A stretch of 26,685 nt of DNA from Chrysochromulina tobinii. Taxonomy: Eukaryota; Haptophyta; Prymnesiales; Chrysochromulinaceae. The stretch lies in the NCBI GenBank assembly GCA_001275005.1, contig JWZX01001762.1, positions 1 through 26,685 of the forward strand. Reading direction: 5' to 3'. The position numbers and the translations under genes were made by a program. Position 1 is the stretch's first letter. Each line of letters opens with the position of its first letter. The notes below the pieces were generated by a model. That model was not told the DNA's origin. It saw nothing but the letters and a program-made list of their open reading frames with translations, and made no database searches. Positions 1 to 17,700 of the stretch are shown piece by piece.

Positions 1-830
1 GAGGGGGAGGGGGATGGGAGGGGAGGGGGGCGCCACTTGTGCGTTGCGGGATCAGAGAATGGATTGGTGTTTTGTCTCCTTCAGAGGCTGCCGCCATCGG
101 AGTGCCTTTTGGGCACACGCCCCCTGGTGGACCCAGCAGCGTTCATCTGCATGACGGCCCCTCGAAAGACTCGAGAGTTCCGCCTACCGAAGAACGTGCA
201 CAGGAGCGCAGCGGAGCATGTATCGCCCACGTCATTTCCCGCGCGCCGAGTGCCGAGTGTGCCCAACACGGCGCGTGTTCAAGGCAGGAGTGTGCAGTGG
301 CGGGCGCTGTGACGAGCATATGCTCGGCGCTGTGGCGGGCATGTGTTTGGCGCTGTGGCGGAGGCTGCGATTGGTGCTGTGGCGGGCATGCGATTGGCGC
401 TGTGTCGGGCGAATGTGCGAGCGCCCCCAGTTGCATAGCGGAACGAGTCCGGCCAGCATAGCTTGAGAGCGAGCCGCGCTTGTGGCACCCGTATGAAAGC
501 AAGCGTCCGGGACGAGCCAAAAAAGGCAACTAGGAGCGGCTGCTGATTCGTGATGGGTGCGGGAGGAGAAGTGTGCATGGAGGTGTGGGGGGCAGGGGGG
601 GAGAGGGGCAAGGAGGGGTGGAGGCAAGCAATGTAGGTGTGGCGGGGGGGCGGGGCCGTACATCGGAGACGAGCGTCCGAAGAGGAAGCGGCCCAAAACG
701 GTCGGGGGAGGCAGAGCCACGGACGCCAATCACGCGTACGGCTCGGCCGCGCCCCCTTGTCCTCGAGGCCCATGACGCGCCCAATCCGACGCGTAATGGT
801 CCTCGCAATCAAGCGTAACGGTCCTCGCAC
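1..830. other. 3' flank of PRP8, no gene recognised
   Basis: Only GC-rich, low-complexity DNA is visible between the window edge and the PRP8 stop codon. It opens with a purine-rich G tract, holds imperfect tandem repeats at 328-425, and has further G-rich stretches around 575-655. Open frames exist on both strands, but they overlap each other, are rich in Arg, Pro and Gly, and resemble no family I know. I read them as a by-product of high GC. Confidence 0.6.
328..425. repeat. imperfect 22-24 bp tandem repeat
   Basis: About four diverged units begin GGCGCTGTGGCGGGCATG or GGTGCTGTGGCGGGCATG, followed by a variable tail of a few bases. The units differ by substitutions and small indels, so this is an old minisatellite. 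No function is visible. Confidence 0.7.

Positions 831-855
<25 letters not shown>
790..855. repeat. 22-bp x3 repeat across the PRP8 stop codon
   Basis: Three 22-bp units (790-811, 812-833, 834-855) each carry the strand-complement of the last PRP8 codons, reading E-D-H/R-Y-A. Unit 834-855 is the real C-terminal coding sequence. The other two lie beyond the stop at 831-833. The very end of the gene has therefore been tandemly copied into its 3' flank. Confidence 0.85.
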
Positions 856-9543
<8,688 letters not shown>

Positions 9544-10101
9544 GACCACGCTGCCTGCTCACCACTCTGCTCGCTCGTTGTCTGCGCGTGCCAGGCTGCC
9601 TGCAACGAGAGGACAGCAGCGCTCTGTCAGAAGAGGGTCCAAGGAGGCAGGCGAGCAACTCGTTTGCTAGGTGCACGCGCTCGTGTGCTCGATTGGGGTC
9701 GCGGAGTGGTGGACTGGCGACGTACTGCGCTTGCGGGAGCGACGATCGTCTATCCAAGTCGTAGAGGCGAGTTGCGTCAGAAAGTACATGTAACTCTTGA
9801 ACGACAAACTTGGAGACGCTAGCGGAGGCGTGGGCGGGAGCGACGGTGGTCATGCTGATGGTGGCAGCGCGGGCGAGTGATACAATCGACACACCGTGCA
9901 AGAATTGCGACCACTGCGTGGCAGTGTTTTTGCGTGGTAGTGGCTGGTCGGTAGCTCGGTACCTTGTGTGTCGATTCAACTGACCCTTTCTCAAGAATTG
10001 CAAATCTTTGTCTTCTCCTCTGGTCTCCTCCGATTCTCCTCCTCCTCCTCCTCCTCCTCCTCCTTTCACTCATTATAGGAAGTCTCTGGTCTTGTGTGTG
10101 A
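9544..10101. promoter_or_regulatory. divergent intergenic region PRP8 / ART-like gene
   Basis: This 558-bp gap separates the PRP8 start (-) from the ART-like frame (+), so it must hold both promoters. A CTC trinucleotide run lies at 10036-10063 and a TATA-like CATTATAGG at about 10071-10079, 23-31 bp before the first in-frame ATG at 10102. No other motif is convincing. If translation starts at 10369, the gap is 825 bp. Confidence 0.4.
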
Positions 10102-11682
10102 ATGAGACAGAAGTGGTATCGGAATGTGTGCTTACCCGTGGATAGCCGTCGGATCGGAGACGCGAGTCGGAGAGGTTGGAAAAGCGGAATGTCGATCGAT
10201 GCTTCCGGCAGCCGACTTCTCGACATGGCGCTCGAAGACGGCGCCCAGCGCTCACCGCTCTCGGGCCTCTTTCCGGCAAATCTTCCACTGCCGTCTCTCG
10301 AGGTAGCTCTCATGCCCCATTCTGCCACGCTCCCGCATCTTCATCCGTCAACTGGTCGCTCGGTGAAGATGGCACGCAAACAAGCCAAACGTGCTCAGGC
10401 GCAGCACCCAGACGTTACACTCGACGAGTGCACCGCGATCGTTCTCTATACTATGGAAGAGATTCCGCGCGAGACGTCCCTCTACTATGTCCTCAATCTC
10501 GCCCTGCGCAATAAAGTGAGGGCTGCCGTCCACCCATGGCGCGATTATATCTGGCTCTTGCTTCACGCACTTCGCAAGCTGCCGCCTTCGACCGAGGCCA
10601 CCGTCTTTCGCGGCTGCAAAACGAGCCCGGACGACTTAGCGATTGAGCTTACCGAGGGCTTCGAGTTCACATGGCCGTCTTTCACCTCGACTGCCACGAC
10701 GCAGGGAGTGATGCAGACTTTCTTGGGCCAGTCGGGTCCGCGCACGCTCATGACCATCAAGATGGCTGAGAGCTCTGGGCGCGACATTCGGGACTTTTCT
10801 CTGTTTCCAGGAGAGAACGAAATACTCTTCCCCCCGAACTTGTGCTTTGAGGTCGTCGATAGCTTCGACGCCGGAAACCAGCTCATCATGGTGCAGTGCC
10901 GGCAGACAGAAACGGTCGATGTCATCCTCGACTTGAACGGAAAGCGGACAGGAAGTGGGGGGGCACCGAAGACGCCCGCGATGCCGGCACCGGCACCGCA
11001 GTCGCCACCGTCGCAGCCCACGCCGCAGCCCCCGGCGAGACCTGCCAAGCCCACGCCGCAGCCCCCGCCGCCGCCGCAGCCGCCGCCGCCGCCGCCGCCC
11101 GGGCTCAAGCTCGAGGGCGGCTCGCTGACTGGCGAAGCGGCCAAGTACCCGGGCACGTACCGTCTCGTCGTCGGCAAGCTTGTCAACGGCCGGCCCGCGT
11201 ATCAGCACACGAGCGATGGAACTCGCTGGATTGCGTTCGATGGAAATTGCTGGGTGGGGCAGCCTGAGTCGCTACTTGGTCAGAACAAGGGCTTCCTGGA
11301 CCTAACAGACTCAGCTGCAGCTTCGCCCGACGTGAGCACTAAGACATGGAAGGCGAGCGCGGGCGGTGCTGCTGCTTGGGTTGAGGCGCCGCAGCTCAAG
11401 TGCACCGTTGCGACCGCCGCGGAACTGTCAGCCGCTGATCTTCGCGCTAAAGAGGAGCGTCGCGCTCGGGCAGCCGCGCAGGCGGCCGCGCAGGCGGCCG
11501 CAGCACTTCGCGCAGAAGAGGAGGCAGCACTTCGCGCAGAAGAGGAGCGTCGCGCTGCTCGCTCGGAAACAGTCAAGATGGCACTGATGGCACCACTCGT
11601 GATTTTGATGGCACCACTGGCGGTACCACTCTACATTTATGCACGATCAAGGAAAAAAACGGTTTATGTCGTTCCTGCATAG
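10102..11682 (+). CDS. ADP-ribosyltransferase-fold protein with C-terminal membrane anchor
   Basis: Likely mono-ADP-ribosyltransferase of the R-S-E (arginine-specific, ARTC-like) class. Numbered from the ATG at 10369, the domain covers about residues 15-180. It has LYTMEE and PW-x-x-Y segments, then VFRG (Arg81), FTST (Ser107) and ENE (Glu149-x-Glu151), the expected catalytic signature. A proline-rich linker (about 185-225) leads to a second module (about 226-345) with NGRPAYQH, RWIAFDG and ASPDVSTKTWKA, which I believe recurs in microalgal proteins but cannot name. An Ala/Glu/Arg coiled coil (about 352-402) and a hydrophobic segment (about 405-425) followed by basic RSRKK suggest a tail anchor. 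The frame is open to 10102 (526 aa); 10369 has the better start context (aagATGg) and gives 437 aa. It is intronless. Target and location are inferred. Confidence 0.82.
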   Translation: MRQKWYRNVCLPVDSRRIGDASRRGWKSGMSIDASGSRLLDMALEDGAQRSPLSGLFPANLPLPSLEVALMPHSATLPHLHPSTGRSVKMARKQAKRAQAQHPDVTLDECTAIVLYTMEEIPRETSLYYVLNLALRNKVRAAVHPWRDYIWLLLHALRKLPPSTEATVFRGCKTSPDDLAIELTEGFEFTWPSFTSTATTQGVMQTFLGQSGPRTLMTIKMAESSGRDIRDFSLFPGENEILFPPNLCFEVVDSFDAGNQLIMVQCRQTETVDVILDLNGKRTGSGGAPKTPAMPAPAPQSPPSQPTPQPPARPAKPTPQPPPPPQPPPPPPPGLKLEGGSLTGEAAKYPGTYRLVVGKLVNGRPAYQHTSDGTRWIAFDGNCWVGQPESLLGQNKGFLDLTDSAAASPDVSTKTWKASAGGAAAWVEAPQLKCTVATAAELSAADLRAKEERRARAAAQAAAQAAAALRAEEEAALRAEEERRAARSETVKMALMAPLVILMAPLAVPLYIYARSRKKTVYVVPA

Positions 11683-11756
11683 GAGCTCCCCTGAATGATT
11701 CGAACCCCTAGCCTTTCGCACCGCTCGGCTCGTGTGGCTTTCTAGGCCTCACAGCC

Positions 11757-12584
11757 ATGCCTCGTCGACCCGTTGGCCGTTTGATGCGCACTGCGACGAA
11801 CAAGAGCGAAGAGAGGCCAGCAAGGCAGCATGTGCGGCGGAGACAGGGCGCCCTCTGCCCCTGCGACACCAACTCAGGCGCCCTCGAGTTCGACGTCACC
11901 CTTCTCGGCCTAGCTCGTGCTCAGGGTCTGTTTCTGGGAGTGGAGGTGTGGCGACTCGACGTGGCGTTGCAGCAAGCAGCCTACAAGCAGCCGCTCTGGA
12001 AGAATGCTTTGAGAAAACGTTCAAGTGCCCCTGCTACGTCAAGTAGCTGCGAGCCTCCCTCGGACCAGCCGCAAGAAGCGTGCCTTCCCCCCATGAGCGG
12101 TGGCGCTGCCTCTGCGGGGGTTTGTCTTCCCACACCGTGCATGCGCCACCGCTGCTCAGCATGCGCGACCTCACGCGGTGAGGCTCCCCGTGCACCGAGT
12201 GTCGCGTTCTGCATCGTGCAGGGCAGCGTGTTGCCCTTTGGCGATGCACCGTGCGTCTGCTTCAACGGCCGCGAGAACAGGGGCAGAGGGCGCCCTGTCT
12301 CCACCGCTAGAAAAGCCACGAGGGACTGCCGTGATTTTGCATCCATGTCTACAGTACGGTGGCATCCGCGAGGAGAGAGCGATCGCCGGCGATCGAAAGG
12401 GCCTTGCTACAACGCAGCACCTCGGCGGGAGGCGCCTAAGGTGGCGCTAAGAGGAAAAGGGAGAATCGAGAAGTGCATGTTGGGTGCTAAAGTGGAGGTG
12501 CGTGTTAGCGCCGCATGGTTGCGATCGAGCATGAGATTCATGTGGCCACGTGAGAGCGGTCCGGCCTGTTTCGTTTTTTTCTAA
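11757..12584 (+). CDS. doubtful 275-aa open frame
   Basis: An uninterrupted frame with no recognisable domain, signal peptide or membrane segment. It spans both arms of the 25-bp inverted repeat and the hairpin cluster between them. High GC makes long chance frames common here. It is listed only because it is the longest frame in this gap. Confidence 0.15.
   Translation: MPRRPVGRLMRTATNKSEERPARQHVRRRQGALCPCDTNSGALEFDVTLLGLARAQGLFLGVEVWRLDVALQQAAYKQPLWKNALRKRSSAPATSSSCEPPSDQPQEACLPPMSGGAASAGVCLPTPCMRHRCSACATSRGEAPRAPSVAFCIVQGSVLPFGDAPCVCFNGRENRGRGRPVSTARKATRDCRDFASMSTVRWHPRGESDRRRSKGPCYNAAPRREAPKVALRGKGRIEKCMLGAKVEVRVSAAWLRSSMRFMWPRESGPACFVFF
11839..12302. repeat. 464-bp segment bounded by 25-bp inverted repeats
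   Basis: 11839-11863 is the exact reverse complement of 12278-12302, and similarity continues weakly outward (GCGG on both sides). The interior contains small stems, for example CCTCAC-GCG-GTGAGG near 12168-12186, GGGCA...TGCCC near 12220-12236, and the pair GCGGTGGCGC / GCGCCACCGC near 12099 and 12146. No target-site duplication is obvious. It could be a foldback or MITE-like element, or a structured RNA. Confidence 0.6.
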
Positions 12585-12608
12585 AAAACACGTTTTTTTT
12601 CAAAAAAC
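12573..12608. repeat. two consecutive A/T hairpins
   Basis: 12573-12589 (G T7 CT A6 C) and 12592-12608 (G T8 C A6 C) are two near-identical short stems in tandem, in sharp contrast with the GC-rich surroundings. On the plus strand the T runs could terminate polymerase III transcripts from the structured segment upstream, or they may be a simple A/T duplication. Confidence 0.5.
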
Positions 12609-12749
12609 AAGTCTCACTCTGCATGCACAACGACTTCTCATGACGAAACGTCAAGACGACCCATGCTCGAAAAAAACAGATCACGTGCACGATGTCGCTG
12701 ACTCAAGCGCGCCGTCGTACTTTGCCTGTCCCCTAACAGACGATTCGCA

Positions 12750-14169
12750 ATGCCGACACGATCCTTGCCGAGCTCTCCGCGCACCATCACGGGCTCCAAG
12801 TCGAAGAGCTCCAAGTGTGGGACGCCGCCCTGCAGCAGCCCCCGACCTCGCGTCAGCTTTCCGACGACGATACCCGGGGTGCACTATACGCCTCCAACGT
12901 TGTCGCTGAGCCCGAGCACGTCCACCCCACGACCACTGACTCCGCCGACGCCGCTGAAGGGCACTCCTGCGTCAACCAAGGAAAAGAACAAGTTTGCGGC
13001 GGCTGTGCTCGCAGCACGCTCGCCGAGCGTCTCGCCTATGAAGACGCGGCCAAAGTCGCCCGTCGCCAGCTCGCCTCGTGGGGATGGGTATCGTGGGGGC
13101 TCGACCATCAAGTCGCCGCGGCGCGTGCATGAGGCAAAGTCGCCGCTGCGCAAGGCAGAGTCACCCGGCCGCTCCAAATCCCCGACAGGGTGGGCGGGTC
13201 GGTGGGCGGCCCAAGTCCCCACAGGGTGGGCGGGTCAGTGGGCGGCCCAAGTCCCCACAGGGTGGGCGGGTCAGTGGGCGGTCCAAGTCGCCCGCACCTG
13301 AGTACCCGGCCCCACTGCAGGAGGTGCGCGAGCTTCTCGACTCGACGATGCAGGCGCGCCGACTCGATACGTCTGTGCTCAGCGGCGAGATCTCGCGGCT
13401 CGAGATGGAGCTGCGGGCGGTGCACGAGGCCCGAGCCCGCGACGCGGCGGCTCAGGAGGCCGAGACGCAGGCGCTCCTCGCGCAGCTCGCCTCGTCACTC
13501 GCGACCGCGGAGACCGAACGGCGTCGGTCGGAGGCCGAAGCGACCACGGCACGACTGCAGCTGGGGAAGGCGGAGGCAGAAGTGACCACGGCACGACTGC
13601 AGCTGGTGCAGGTGGAGGAGGCGGCGCGCGCGAAGCTCGATGCGATGGAGAAGACGCTCGAGCGCGAGGCGATGGCGGAGGCCTTGATGGCGCGCGAGGC
13701 GGCCGGGCGTCGTGCTGAGCGCGCAGGCTACCTGCCCAACCGGCACGCGCTCAGCACGACGCCCAACCGGCACGCACATCGAGTCTCGGCGTCCTCTTTC
13801 TTTCAGCAGCGACGGCCGGCGCGCGCGGCCATGCGGCGCGACTCCACGCTGATGTACTTGCCGAACGGAGGCAAATTTGCCATTGTGGAAGTGCGGGCGC
13901 CTCATTATGTGCCTCAACATGATGAGCCTCATTACATGTATGAGCCTCATTATGAGCCAGCGAGGACGGTCGCGCGGTCGCCTCCGCCAAACCCTCCACC
14001 GCGACACGCCGCGCATAATGCTGCCCATGACCACCGTGCTCACCACGGCGCTGCTCATGACCTGCCCAATGTCCACATGAGGGCGCCGGCGGTGTGGAAC
14101 GGCGCCGCTTTCTTTGATACGCGAGATCGCACGTGGGTCGAGATGCAACTTGCTGGGAAGCTGCCGTGA
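12750..14169 (+). CDS. Ser/Pro-rich coiled-coil protein with a 1-nt frameshift
   Basis: Function unknown. The first part (12750 to about 13184) encodes a basic Ser/Pro/Thr-rich region with many SP and TP sites. A 36-bp repeat encoding a GRxxGRPKSPQG-like unit follows. Then comes a long coiled coil (about 13330-13720) rich in Glu, Ala, Arg and Leu, and a C-terminus with EPHY repeats (about 13899-13957) and His/Ala segments. The reading frame changes by one at 13184. There the first repeat copy has an extra g compared with the next copies (tccccgacag against tccccacag). Dropping that base gives one 472-aa frame. It may be a sequencing error, a true frameshift or a polymorphism. The coiled coil suggests a structural or cytoskeletal role, which is only a guess. 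Confidence 0.6.
13185..13292 (+). repeat. 36-bp x3 coding tandem repeat
   Basis: Three 36-bp units (13185-13220, 13221-13256, 13257-13292) differ by few bases and encode a 12-residue Gly/Arg/Lys-Ser-Pro motif. The repeat adjoins the frameshift base at 13184, where replication slippage or assembly error would be most likely. Confidence 0.85.
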
Positions 14170-14748
14170 GTCGAGATTAAGTCGAGATAGTCGAGATAGT
14201 CGAGATGCAACTTGCTGTTATTGCTGGGAAGCTTAGGGAAGCTGCCTTGAGTCCCTTTATGAGTCCGTTGGCGCTTGACATGGCGCTTGTCTCTTGACCT
14301 GAGCTCAGACCTGAGCTTGGCCTGAGCTTGGCCCGCATCGCATGATGCGACATGGCCTGTCGTCTGGCCCAGGTTGAGATAAGGTTGAGACGTGGCCACG
14401 TACAACGAGATGCCGAGGTCGCACGGCGACAGAGCATCAAAATCGTGTGTCTGGACGAGTGTGAGGAGTGTGGCAGTTGGGCGGGGGCGCTTTGTGTTGG
14501 TGAAAATCTGAAAGTTCTGTAATTTTTTAGCCGAGCTGGCTCGCGGTCATCGTACACGCGCCCGACGAGGAGACCGACATGTTCGGAGGAGCTGGCCGAA
14601 GGAGCTGGCCGACCTGCACGCAAAGCCTCAGGCCGCCGGGCGTGCGACCGGCCGACGCGCTCGCCGCAGCCGACGCCGTGCCGGCCGCGCGCTCGCCCGT
14701 GGTCGCATCGAATACACCACAGGCAAAAATAAGGCTCTCAAAAGGTGT
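14170..14748. other. convergent intergenic region
   Basis: It lies between the coiled-coil gene (+) and the GT77-like gene (-), so it holds both 3' ends. At 14142-14241 the last codons of the coiled-coil gene are partly repeated (GTCGAGATGCAACTTGCTG at 14138 and 14199, then GGGAAGCT twice), with GTCGAGATA units between. A T-rich AG at about 14521-14530 followed by an open stretch to 14730 could be a downstream plus-strand exon, but I cannot support it. Confidence 0.5.
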
Positions 14749-17700
14749 TCAAAAGGTGGGTCGATCGCCGCCCACGTATTGTCCATTCCGATCGAATCCG
14801 AGCATGCCCGGCACGTCGCCCGGAGGGTAGGTGCATCGCCCCCCAGGCATCTTAGAGAGCATCGCACGCGTGATCGGCAGATACTCGCTACGCATGCCAT
14901 TGTAACTGATGAGGGGTGCCATCAGGGGGCCATCAGAGGTCATCAGGGGCCATCAGAGGTCATCAGAGGCAGCCGTACCCTTCGATGTTGCACCACGTGA
15001 TTGGCTTGGTGATACGGCCGTCGGGCAGCGTGTTGTAGTCACAGAGCATCTGGCGAGGGCAATTAGGGCAATTAGGGCAATTAGGGCAATTAGGGCAAGT
15101 CGAGGAAGTCGCGATTAATTCGCGTGATTCGGGTAATTAGGGTGGCACTCACCTGGCGAGGGCACGTTGTCGAGTTATCGCGTTCGAGTATGCCAGTGGA
15201 CACTTCGCGCGTATCGACCTGATGAGGGAGGCAATCAGTGACCATCAGTGACCATCAGTGGCAATCAGTGGCAATCAGTGGCGAGTATGCCAGTGGACAC
15301 TTCGCGCGTATCGACCGAAATCTGGCCTCGAGCTCCGGAGCCGCCGCTTGACGAGGCGCGCTCCGTCACGGCGCACTGCCCCTCCTCGAGCGGGAAGGGC
15401 GCGGGGCTGACGAAACCCCACGTGCAGTTGTACGCCGTGAACGGGTTCTGCCAATCGAAGGCTCGGGCGCCGTAACCACCAAAGTCCTCATTCGGGCAAT
15501 ACCGGCTCGACTCGGTCAAAATGTACCTGATGAGGGAGGCAATTAAGTGCACTCAGAGGCACTCAACGGCGCTCAGAGGCACTCAGAAGACCTCAAGAGG
15601 CATCTCCATAGTCCATCGATCAAATCGCAATCCAATCGCAATCCAGTCGCAATCCAATCGCAATCCAATCGCAATCCAGTCGCAATCAAGTCGCGCACAT
15701 GATGAGCCGATTAAAGTCCTCCTGCAGGCGGCGCGACCCAAGCCAACGGCAGAGCCGGCGCAGGTGCAGGTTCGAAATCTTGATGACGCGAACGCTCGGG
15801 TTCGCTGTGAACACGGCTGCCTTGACCGCTGTGAACGGCGTGCCGTACGGGAGCCTCACGTGCGTCTGGTTGGACGCTGTCGCGGGCACATCCTCGCCGC
15901 GCGAGCCCACGCTGACAGTGACCGTGTTCTGCTTCATGACGGCAGGCACGTTTGGGTTCTGAAGGAACGTGTGCTCACGGAACTTGACGCCTTTGGTGTT
16001 CCATCGCATCGTGTCGTACCTGCCATATTAGGCAATCAGGGCTCATCAAGAGGCCATCGGAGGCAATCAGGGCTCATCAAGAGGCCATCGGAGCCAGTCA
16101 AGAGGTCATCACGCGGCAATCATGGCTCATCAGTGACCATCAAGACGCACAATGAGTCCATCGGGCATCCAAAAGGCAATTCCATGTGTTGGAGCATCGG
16201 CATGCGGCAGCGCGTGAGGAAGTTCCAGTAACGGTCGCAGTGGCACCAGAGCTTAGGCAGCACTGTGATGCTCCCCTCGATTGCACGCGAGAGCCCCAGC
16301 AGGTCGCGCACCTGTGAAGAGAGAGGAGCGATGGCGTCGTGGTGAGCACTTGCATGCACGCGCAGTGCCCGAGCCCGAGCAGGGAGGCACTCAGAGGCCG
16401 GATGGCGCCGTGGTGGGCACTAGCATGCAAGCACTCGGAGGCCACGCACCGCCTGCCGCTGCGGCGCGTCCATGAACATATGGCGCTGCGGAGACCATTC
16501 GGGGAATCGCTTGTACACTCGCGCCTTGTACGCATCGTCGTAGGTCGGGCCATCGAGGGCCACAAAGACGCCCTCGGTGAAATACCTGATGAAGCAGGCA
16601 GTTCGCGGCACTCAGAGGCAATCACGAGCCAGCATCAGCGGTCCTCATTAGCGATCATCAGCGGTCATCAGCCTACTCGGGCGGGTCGACAGCCCAGAGG
16701 TCATCATCAGCGGTCATCAGTGGTGCAATCAATGGTCATCAGCCTACTCGGGCGGGTCGACAGCCCAGAGGTCATCATCAGCGGTCATCAGTGGTGCAAT
16801 CAATGGTCATCAGCCTACTCGGGCGGGTCGACAGCCCAGAGGTCATCATCAGCGATCATCAGTGGTGCAATCAATGGTCATCAGCCTACTCGGGCGGGTC
16901 GACAGCCCAGAGCGCCGCCTCTCTGATGGGGGAGGCAATCAACGGCCATCAGCGATCATCAATGGTCATCAGCCTACTCGGGCGGGTCGACAGCCCAGAG
17001 CGCCGCCTCTCTGGCGCGTTGGCGCTTCCCATGCGGGTAGTCTTTCGTATCGCCGAATTGGAACGTGAAGTGGACGGTGATGGGTTCATTCTGAGGCAGC
17101 TCGTGCCCCTCCATGCCCTGCCATCGAGAGGTGCAATCAGTGGTCATCAGAGGTGCAATCAGAGGTCAATTAAGGGTCAGTCAGGGCTCAATCAGGGCTC
17201 ATCAGGGGTACTCAGCGAGCGTGCACCTGCACGTTCTGATTGAACCACGTGTGCCCTCCCGTGAATGGCCGAATGGGCAAAGTCCCATACGTGAACGATA
17301 CCATCTTACACCCCTCCCCAGGTAAGCACGGCTCGTGCCCGCTCACCTGATGGTGGAGGCAATCAGTGGTCATCAGGGCTCATCAGGACCCAGGTAAGCA
17401 CGGCTCGTGCCCGCTCACCTGATGGTGGAGGCAATCAGTGGTCATCAGGGCTCATCAGGACCCAGGTAAGCACGGCTCGTGCCCGCTCACCTGATGGTGG
17501 AGGCAATCAGTGGTCATCAGGGCTCATCAGGACCCGGGTAAGCACGGCTTGTGCCCGCTCACCGAGCGGTGTACCCGCCGCACCCCATCGACGAGATTCG
17601 AGATTGCACTCTCGGGCAGCGAGATGTTCTCTCGCAGTAACTCTTTGGCCCAGCTCGTGAGCGCCCAGCTACCGGTACCAATGTCGCTCCCACGCACCAC

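Larger units (their letters stand above)
11683..12749. other. intergenic region with inverted repeats, gene doubtful
   Basis: This 1.07-kb gap contains a 25-bp perfect inverted repeat, several short hairpins between 12090 and 12260, and two A/T hairpins near 12573-12608. A 275-aa frame (11757-12584, +) crosses it, but it is rich in Arg, Cys and Ala and contains the repeats, so I do not accept it as a gene. Confidence 0.5.

Noticed and set aside
11684..11745. tRNA-like sequence on the minus strand (GCCGAGCGGT followed by GGTTCGAATC)
   Set aside because: It resembles a Ser/Leu D-arm and a T-loop, but there is no room for an anticodon arm and the T stem does not pair. At best it is a tRNA fragment.
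12100..12450. Short plus and minus frames across the hairpin cluster
   Set aside because: Frames on several strands overlap with no domain, and the sequence is explained by inverted repeats and GC content.
14521..14740. Possible extra 3' exon of the coiled-coil gene after TTTTTTAG
   Set aside because: The acceptor looks good and GTGAGT follows CTGCC at 14167, but neither resulting frame is recognisable and the normal stop is in place. It cannot be decided without RNA data.
15060..15096. Telomere-like AATTAGGGC repeats
   Set aside because: The unit is a 9-mer inside a GT77 intron, not TTAGGG or TTTAGGG, and similar variant arrays fill neighbouring introns.
17347..17562. CRISPR-like direct repeats
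   Set aside because: The units are directly adjacent with no unique spacers, and they contain exon copies and eukaryotic splice sites.
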